DNA of 7,018 bases, taken from NCBI GenBank assembly GCA_022452125.1, contig JAKURJ010000057.1:1-7018 (forward strand), read 5' to 3'. Shown here one piece after another: positions 4,784-7,018 of this stretch. Both the position numbers and the translations under genes were made by a program. Origin of the DNA: Candidatus Poseidoniaceae archaeon. GTDB lineage: Archaea > Thermoplasmatota > Poseidoniia > Poseidoniales > Poseidoniaceae. Under the pieces are notes generated by a model. It saw only the letters and a program-made list of their open reading frames with translations. It was not told the origin of the DNA and searched no databases. Position 1 is the stretch's first letter. The number at the start of each line of letters is the position of its first letter.

Positions 4784-7018
4784 TCAATTAGGTGGGAATC
4801 TTCCCGGACGATCATGCTCATCCATCACAAATGCGCTTGCCATTCTTTGCTGCAGGTGTCGTCTTCTCTCCGCTTTCTTCTTACGCGCATTTCGCCTTGC
4901 ATTCATCGCTAGGAACAGTGCTAGAAGGATCGCTAAGCCGACAGCGATTATTTCCTGGATATGTGGCACATCCTTCGCTTTGTCTAGAATCTCATCAAAA
5001 GAATCACCATCATCGGAATTGATTGCTTTGATTTGGATTGAAGTGAATGCCATAGACGATGAAGCGCCTGGCTCAGATGCTTCGATAACAGAACTAATGT
5101 CGCCCTTCTCTAGCATATATCCAGAGAATGCTACCGATTGAGTTCCATTACCCGGTATTACGAGAACATGCACTCTAACTCCGGCATCAATTGCATTGAG
5201 TGGTTTCCATTCCATGCGAACCGTTAGGTCGTTTTGGATTAGATTAGTTACAGAACAAGTGAAGGTCATACTTGGGTCTAAGGCCAAATCGAGCTTGAAT
5301 TCTGAAGGGTCGCACTCAAGCAAAACTTCTGCTGTATTTCTCTGTGGGTCATTTGGCCAGTGGTCTGCTAATTCAGCACCGGGTGAATTGTTGTCTCCAT
5401 AGCCATCACCGTCTGTGTCCTGATATTGTGAACGTCTATCAGGGAATGCATCTCCAGAATTAGACCACCCATCTTGGTCATTATCTGGGCAGCCAATCAA
5501 ATCATAAATTGCATTTCCAGCCTCATTTGGACAGTTGTCGCCATTGGTTCCACCTAAGTTGTCGCCATAGCCATCCCCGTCAGAATCGAGCCACTGCGAG
5601 GAATCGTCTGGTAAGAAGTCACTGTTATCTCCCCACGAATCTCCGTCCGTATCAACACATCCAATTGTACCGTTAGTCGAGGTTCCTGGAGTGGCCGGAC
5701 AGAAATCGATATTGTTTCCAAATCCGTCGGTGTCATCGTCTACCCATTCGGTTCCATCACTTGGGAATACATCGATTGAATCTGCCCATGTATCCCCGTC
5801 TGAGTCAAGGCAACCTAGAATCGTGGATGTACTGTTACCAAATACAGTCGGACAAGCATCCGGGTTTGTTCCATTTGCGTTATCTCCGTAACCATCCATG
5901 TCTGTATCATTCCATTGAGTTGGGTCGATTGGGAATGAATCGTTACCATCTGCCCATGTGTCTTGGTCTGCATCGAAGCAACCAAGTGAACCATTGGTTG
6001 AGGTACCAGGAGTGTATACACAATCATCTTCAAAGTCATCATAACCATCACCATCGGAATCTAGGTATCGAGTAGGGTCTAGTGGGAAGTCGTCGTTGAT
6101 ATCGGAGTATCCGTCACCATCTGTGTCGACACATCCTAGTCTGTCGATAGTCGAATTACCGTAAGTTAGAGGGCAATCGTCAGCGTTGTTTCCGGTTGGA
6201 TTATCTCCGAATCCATCACCGTCTTGGTCTGAATGTTGAGTGTCATCGCTAGGGAAGTCATCAATCGAGTCTGCCCATCCGTCACCATCGGCATCCGGGC
6301 ATCCTAGGACTCCGCCTTGAGTTGAGTTGCCTGCTTCGGTAGGACATGAATCAGGATTGGTTCCTCCAATATTGTCTCCAAAGCCGTCACCATCAACATC
6401 GTGCCACTGAGATGAATCATTTACGAATCGGTCTTCTCCATTCGACCATCCGTCGCCGTCATCATCAGGGCAACCTAGTGTGCCGTTTTGCCATGAATCA
6501 CCAGAAGTATTCGGACAATCATCAGCTAACGTTCCACTTGGATTGTCTCCAAAGCCATCGCCATCAGTGTCATTCCATTGTGTGCCGTCACTAGGGAATG
6601 CATCGTGTTCTACGGTTCTTCCATCACCATCCGCATCAAGACATCCTACGAGTATCCATGTCGAGTTACCAGCGAAGTTCGGACAGTCATCCTCGCTGTC
6701 TGCAAATCCATCACCATCAGTGTCAATGGACCTCGATGGGTCGTTAGGCCATGGGTCATTATCATCAGAGACCCCGTCACCATCGGTATCTACACAACCT
6801 TGTCTGTCGATAGTTGAGTCTCCCCATACGGTAGGACAGTCGTCCCAATTGGTTGCAGGGTTAGCATTGTCATAGTAGCCATCACCATCGGTGTCTAGCC
6901 ATTGTGTATCGTCATTGAGTAAAGCATCGTTTAGGTCGGACTGTCCATCACCATCTTCATCCACACAGCCATTTCGGTCCAATGTGGAATTCCCCCACGT
7001 GGATGCGCATGCATCAGC
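4784..7018 (-). CDS. Giant surface protein with thrombospondin type 3-like repeats and C-terminal membrane anchor (N-terminus cut)
   Basis: The frame is open to the right edge, so the N-terminus lies outside; the TTG at 6982 is an internal Leu and 12 more codons (ending GNSTL) are visible. Residues are counted from 6982 (732 aa). Residues 1-550 are about ten tandem repeats of 51 or 56-57 aa, each with two DxDxDG-type motifs, a segment like FPxDxTQW and two cysteines (GC near the start, CP near the end; GC cysteines at 6, 63, 114, 171, 228, 284, 335, 391, 442, 498). DxDxDGxxD motifs bind calcium in thrombospondin type 3 repeats, and the paired cysteines suggest a disulfide per unit. The array ends in a Cys-less half repeat (HWPNDPQ, 541-547). 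Residues about 553-655 look like a beta-sandwich domain with a cysteine pair (C557, C576). A transmembrane helix at about 676-693 is followed by a very basic tail (RRNARKKKAERRR), predicting a membrane-anchored protein with a short cytoplasmic end. It is probably a rigid calcium-stabilised stalk on the cell surface; the tip domain and ligand are unknown. Confidence 0.88.
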   Translation of the reverse strand, partial: ADACASTWGNSTLDRNGCVDEDGDGQSDLNDALLNDDTQWLDTDGDGYYDNANPATNWDDCPTVWGDSTIDRQGCVDTDGDGVSDDNDPWPNDPSRSIDTDGDGFADSEDDCPNFAGNSTWILVGCLDADGDGRTVEHDAFPSDGTQWNDTDGDGFGDNPSGTLADDCPNTSGDSWQNGTLGCPDDDGDGWSNGEDRFVNDSSQWHDVDGDGFGDNIGGTNPDSCPTEAGNSTQGGVLGCPDADGDGWADSIDDFPSDDTQHSDQDGDGFGDNPTGNNADDCPLTYGNSTIDRLGCVDTDGDGYSDINDDFPLDPTRYLDSDGDGYDDFEDDCVYTPGTSTNGSLGCFDADQDTWADGNDSFPIDPTQWNDTDMDGYGDNANGTNPDACPTVFGNSTSTILGCLDSDGDTWADSIDVFPSDGTEWVDDDTDGFGNNIDFCPATPGTSTNGTIGCVDTDGDSWGDNSDFLPDDSSQWLDSDGDGYGDNLGGTNGDNCPNEAGNAIYDLIGCPDNDQDGWSNSGDAFPDRRSQYQDTDGDGYGDNNSPGAELADHWPNDPQRNTAEVLLECDPSEFKLDLALDPSMTFTCSVTNLIQNDLTVRMEWKPLNAIDAGVRVHVLVIPGNGTQSVAFSGYMLEKGDISSVIEASEPGASSSMAFTSIQIKAINSDDGDSFDEILDKAKDVPHIQEIIAVGLAILLALFLAMNARRNARKKKAERRRHLQQRMASAFVMDEHDRPGRFPPN
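5333..7018 (-). repeat. Tandem Asp/Gly-rich coding repeats, about 153 or 168-171 bp each
   Basis: Spacings between the GC cysteines are 57, 51, 57, 57, 56, 51, 56, 51 and 56 residues, so units come in two sizes. The difference is a 5-6 residue insert of the type NPxGTxAD between the last DGDG motif and the DxCP motif; short units have EDDC, or IDFC in one case, instead. DNA identity is diverged, but short words such as CCATCACCATC recur on the plus strand. The array continues past the right edge. Confidence 0.9.

Noticed and set aside
4668..4786. Functional link between the tRNA-Gly and the glycine-rich repeat gene just upstream
   Set aside because: The Asp-Gly motifs mostly use GGT, which the UCC anticodon is not expected to be the main reader of; adjacency alone is not evidence.
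6346..6875. Several plus-strand ORFs rich in His, Ser and Pro opposite the repeat protein
   Set aside because: The repeated codons for Asp-Gly on the minus strand automatically give open His/Ser/Pro-rich frames on the plus strand; no start signals or domains support them.
5333..7018. Regularly spaced repeats that might suggest a CRISPR array
   Set aside because: The periodicity is 153-171 bp, keeps one reading frame, and encodes a conserved Asp/Gly/Cys pattern with diverged DNA; there are no identical short repeats with unique spacers.

Overview
The window most resembles a marine planktonic archaeon of the Poseidoniia (Marine Group II Euryarchaeota) or a close relative. This is an inference from several signs: Shine-Dalgarno-like GAGGTGA and AGGTGAT motifs before two plus-strand genes, a tRNA gene with no encoded CCA, AT-rich stretches about 26-34 bases upstream of two minus-strand starts that could serve leaderless transcripts, and a very long surface protein made of Asp/Gly-rich, Cys-containing repeats (thrombospondin type 3-like) with a C-terminal membrane anchor. 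No rRNA or universal marker gene is present to fix the taxonomy.

Left part, plus strand (1-3181): the C-terminal end of a multidomain polyketide/polyunsaturated-fatty-acid-type synthase (ketoreductase, then dehydratase) runs in from the left edge. One base after its stop comes an Sfp-type 4'-phosphopantetheinyl transferase, the enzyme needed to arm the carrier protein of such a synthase. A small three-helix membrane protein with a MerT-like Cys-Cys-Leu-Pro motif follows after a 44-base gap.

Right part, minus strand (3178-7018): reading right to left there is a long Ca-binding-type repeat protein (N-terminus cut by the right edge), a tRNA-Gly(UCC), a secreted lipoprotein esterase of the polyhydroxybutyrate-depolymerase/feruloyl-esterase type, and then two tandem small ORFs (40 and 56 codons) in what would otherwise look like an empty intergenic stretch. 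The last small ORF converges on the MerT-like gene with stop codons overlapping by four bases.

How the parts work together: the synthase and the transferase form an obvious functional pair, an acyl-chain-building megasynthase with its own activator. That is notable in an archaeon, because archaea normally make isoprenoid lipids and lack carrier-protein-based fatty acid synthesis. The minus-strand genes are cell-surface functions (surface repeat protein, secreted hydrolase) and show no clear mechanistic link to the synthase.
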